DNA of 64,000 nt, from NCBI GenBank assembly GCA_025267735.1, contig CM046303.1, positions 50,361,403-50,425,402 of the forward strand. The letters run 5' to 3'. The number at the start of each line of letters is the position of its first letter. Position 1 is the first letter of the stretch. Shown here one piece after another: positions 61,985 to 64,000 of this stretch. The stretch is from Mactra quadrangularis. Lineage: Eukaryota > Mollusca > Bivalvia > Venerida > Mactridae. The notes below the pieces were generated by a model that saw only the letters and a list, made by a program, of their open reading frames with translations, did no database searches and was not told the DNA's origin. Made by a program: the position numbers and the translations under genes.

Positions 61985-62300
61985 AAAACAATGTAGTACA
62001 ATACGATACGATACGATAAAATACGATACGGTACAGTACGGTACGATATGAGACGATATGATACGATACAATATGAACATTTACGGTACGGCACAGTATG
62101 GTACGGTACGATATGATTCGTTTCGATACGATACGATGCGATATAATACAGTACGGTACGGCACGGTACGGTACGGTACGTTACGTTGCAATTGCAAAAC
62201 AATATGATAAGATGCGGTGCGATGTTACACGATTCGATACGAAACGATACGGCACGATACGATACGATACGATATGATACGATACCACATCGCGCATCAC
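61985..62300. repeat. Degenerate pentanucleotide satellite (TACGA/TACGG)n
   Basis: About 300 bp of TACGA, TACGG, TATGA and related 5-mers in near-continuous phase, with interruptions. A 163-codon minus-strand frame across it (SYRIV/PYRTV-type repeats) exists only because the 5-mer array has no stops in that frame; it is not a gene. The array is dense in CG dinucleotides. Confidence 0.9.
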
Positions 62301-62689
62301 ACGATAGGACACAACACAGAACAGCATTACCCAATATAGAACAACTCACTCAGTAAAATAATTCTTCACTTTGCTTTAAGGCGATAATTTGCATTCGCGT
62401 CATGACTACGAACATTGTAATATCATATATAAGATACATTAACCAGTCAACAATTAAGCCTTAACAGAGGCCATTTGAGTGTGCGAGCTCGAATGCCTGT
62501 ATTAAATGAAATGTCGTTCATCCAGTATTTACAAATGAGTTTGAAATATCACATTTTATTTTTATTCGTGTCACTAATTTGTTTAGCATTTTTTACAAGT
62601 TTAGTGTAACTCATTTATCATGATTTCTCTTGATATTAACAATGTCACATGTTAACGTCATGGCTGCTATGTCCACTGGTTGTATTAAG
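62301..62689. other. A+T-rich intergenic DNA
   Basis: Nothing recognised. Confidence 0.4.
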
Positions 62690-62845
62690 GAAATGTTTAG
62701 TTGGGAGAGGTACTAAACAATATAATAAAAATTTATGTAGTTGTATTGACGGTCTTGTGATTTTAATACAATATTTTCTGTCCGGAACATCAAGCATCAT
62801 TATTAAATATTGATTTTGCCATAACAGCACGTGAAAGGTTCTGAA
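62690..62845 (-). repeat. Possible third, most decayed member of the 46.5/53.8-kb relic family
   Basis: On the minus strand GTTCCGGACAGAAAATATTG aligns with GTTCCGGGCACAAATATTAT of the 53.8-kb copy, and neighbouring ATTAA/AAATATTGATT words are also in place. The reading frame is not kept. Weak call resting on ~65 bp. Confidence 0.35.
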
Positions 62846-64000
62846 TAAGGAGAATATTGCTTCAATACCATGTCAAGGACAATACATACATTGTATACTG
62901 AGATAAACAATTTAGTGCTAAGACAAAAAAATCATATTGTTTAATTTACAGGCAGACGACACAGTCCCGATCCAATAAGGCACTTCCGTAGAAAGAAATT
63001 GTGTCCGATTGCCTTTAGTTTAAATAAAATTGTTAATATATCGTAGATTCTTAGTTAGTTAGTCATTATTTCCATAAATATTTGTAACTACGACACAAGT
63101 AGTAGGCGTAATGCATAGTTTCTACAAAATAACAAAACGTGTTTGTGTAAACATTAAAAATGAAACAATCTATTTCAGAGGTAGGCAGTATTAAAAATAA
63201 AAGTTGACGAAATAAGTGTGACGGATAAACCACCATCCTTTCGTCAATCGTGCTTGTAATAGTAGACTGCTTTACCATTACACCAACTATATTAAAATTA
63301 TATATTTTATTGTCGTCCTGGGCATTCCCTGTCGTGGATTAGTTTATTGTATTGTTTATATAAACAGTGTTTTTGTTGTTGTTATTTTTGTACGAACTAT
63401 ATACCAAACTAGACACAGCTTTACTAATTATATTGAAAAGAATATTTTCACTTAATTGTTTTTACAAGATTGCATTATCGGAAGCACATGTAAATGGTCT
63501 TCACAACTGCTGTGTTTTCACTCTATGATACTCAAATTACATTCATAATAGCTGATAGAAAAATAATTGTCTCATGCCAAGTCTCTATTCCAAGGAGTTT
63601 TGTTTCCAATATTTTATTAAGGTTACGTATAACCAATAGTGTTTGTGATTTTTTCTGCTATCTCTGTTCACCATTAGTATTGTCATTCCTGTAGAAGATC
63701 TCTCTTAAAATTGTTTTATTTTTACTGGATATTTCTAACACATACTTGTGAAGGATTAACATTAAACATATCGGAGGTGATTGGACTATACATATATAAT
63801 ACCTGTTAGTAAACTTTAATATTTCTACGATAGGATTTTAGTACCCTGTTTCGGTACGTTTGAAAATATCTAAAATGGAAAACGTAATTAGGAAATAACT
63901 GCATGTAATAATACGTTTTTATTATATTTTAAATGTTGTCTTTATATGCGAAAGTGGTCATATTATTTTTAAATCTCTAGATAATGATAATATGGTAATA
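62846..64000. other. A+T-rich intergenic DNA, no supported gene
   Basis: Nothing recognised up to the window end. Confidence 0.45.

Noticed and set aside
61858..62349. 163-codon minus-strand frame, the longest in the window
   Set aside because: It translates a pentanucleotide satellite (SYRIV/PYRTV-type periodic residues) and has no independent coding signal.

Overview
The window looks like non-coding or gene-poor DNA from a metazoan nuclear genome. It is A+T-rich (roughly two thirds by eye), has GT-AG introns, and is crowded with tRNA-derived SINEs, 5'-truncated LINE tails, MITEs and decayed duplications. There is no operon-like gene packing. The SINE/LINE 3' ends (variants of ACGGCGTTAAACCC and GCGCCGTAAAACC) suggest a mollusc, most likely a bivalve; that attribution is inference from familiarity with such repeats, not a database result.

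The dominant feature is an 8.5-kb foldback-type element at 8285-16828. It is bounded by inverted termini beginning AGGTCTGTGAAGTTAGC and by a perfect 9-bp target-site duplication (ACATATCTC at 8276-8284 and 16829-16837). Each arm is mostly an array of ~98-bp monomers, themselves built from 12-bp sub-units. In the left arm these form higher-order repeats of 5, 3 and 2 monomers. The unique spacer (about 11872-13080) carries a later SINE insertion and a possible two-exon mini-ORF of 54 codons. No transposase was found. The right arm contains an extra internal copy of the terminus at 15320.

Three dispersed 240-400-bp MITEs (6448-6846, 21302-21693, 52701-52943) share termini CAATCT...AGATTG. All three have 9-bp target-site duplications, so they are probably MULE-type. 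Other candidate DNA elements are at 22378-22655, 34985-35350, 44732-44901, 54137-54445 and 57967-58308.

Three SINE families (A: about 7815, 12299, 42484; B: 27837, 37336; C: 60633) and one LINE family (28581, 45588, 50275, all minus strand) share a similar 3' tail, which suggests the LINE machinery moves the SINEs.

Several long, decayed duplications are visible: 22.98-25.77 kb against 27.06-29.80 kb, 47.31-47.96 kb against 50.53-51.13 kb, and a family near 46.5, 53.8 and 62.7 kb. In the last family a minus-strand peptide pattern (…PG…GLPT.N.Q.N.TD) is kept in two copies, so these may be relics of a protein-coding family.

The only convincing intact gene is a two-exon gene of unknown function at 59926-61254 (plus strand, 140 codons, matching splice phase). 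A cluster of ACGTC/ACGTCA motifs lies just upstream, a poly(A) signal lies downstream, and a SINE sits in its intron. The remaining tens of kilobases show no feature I can support.
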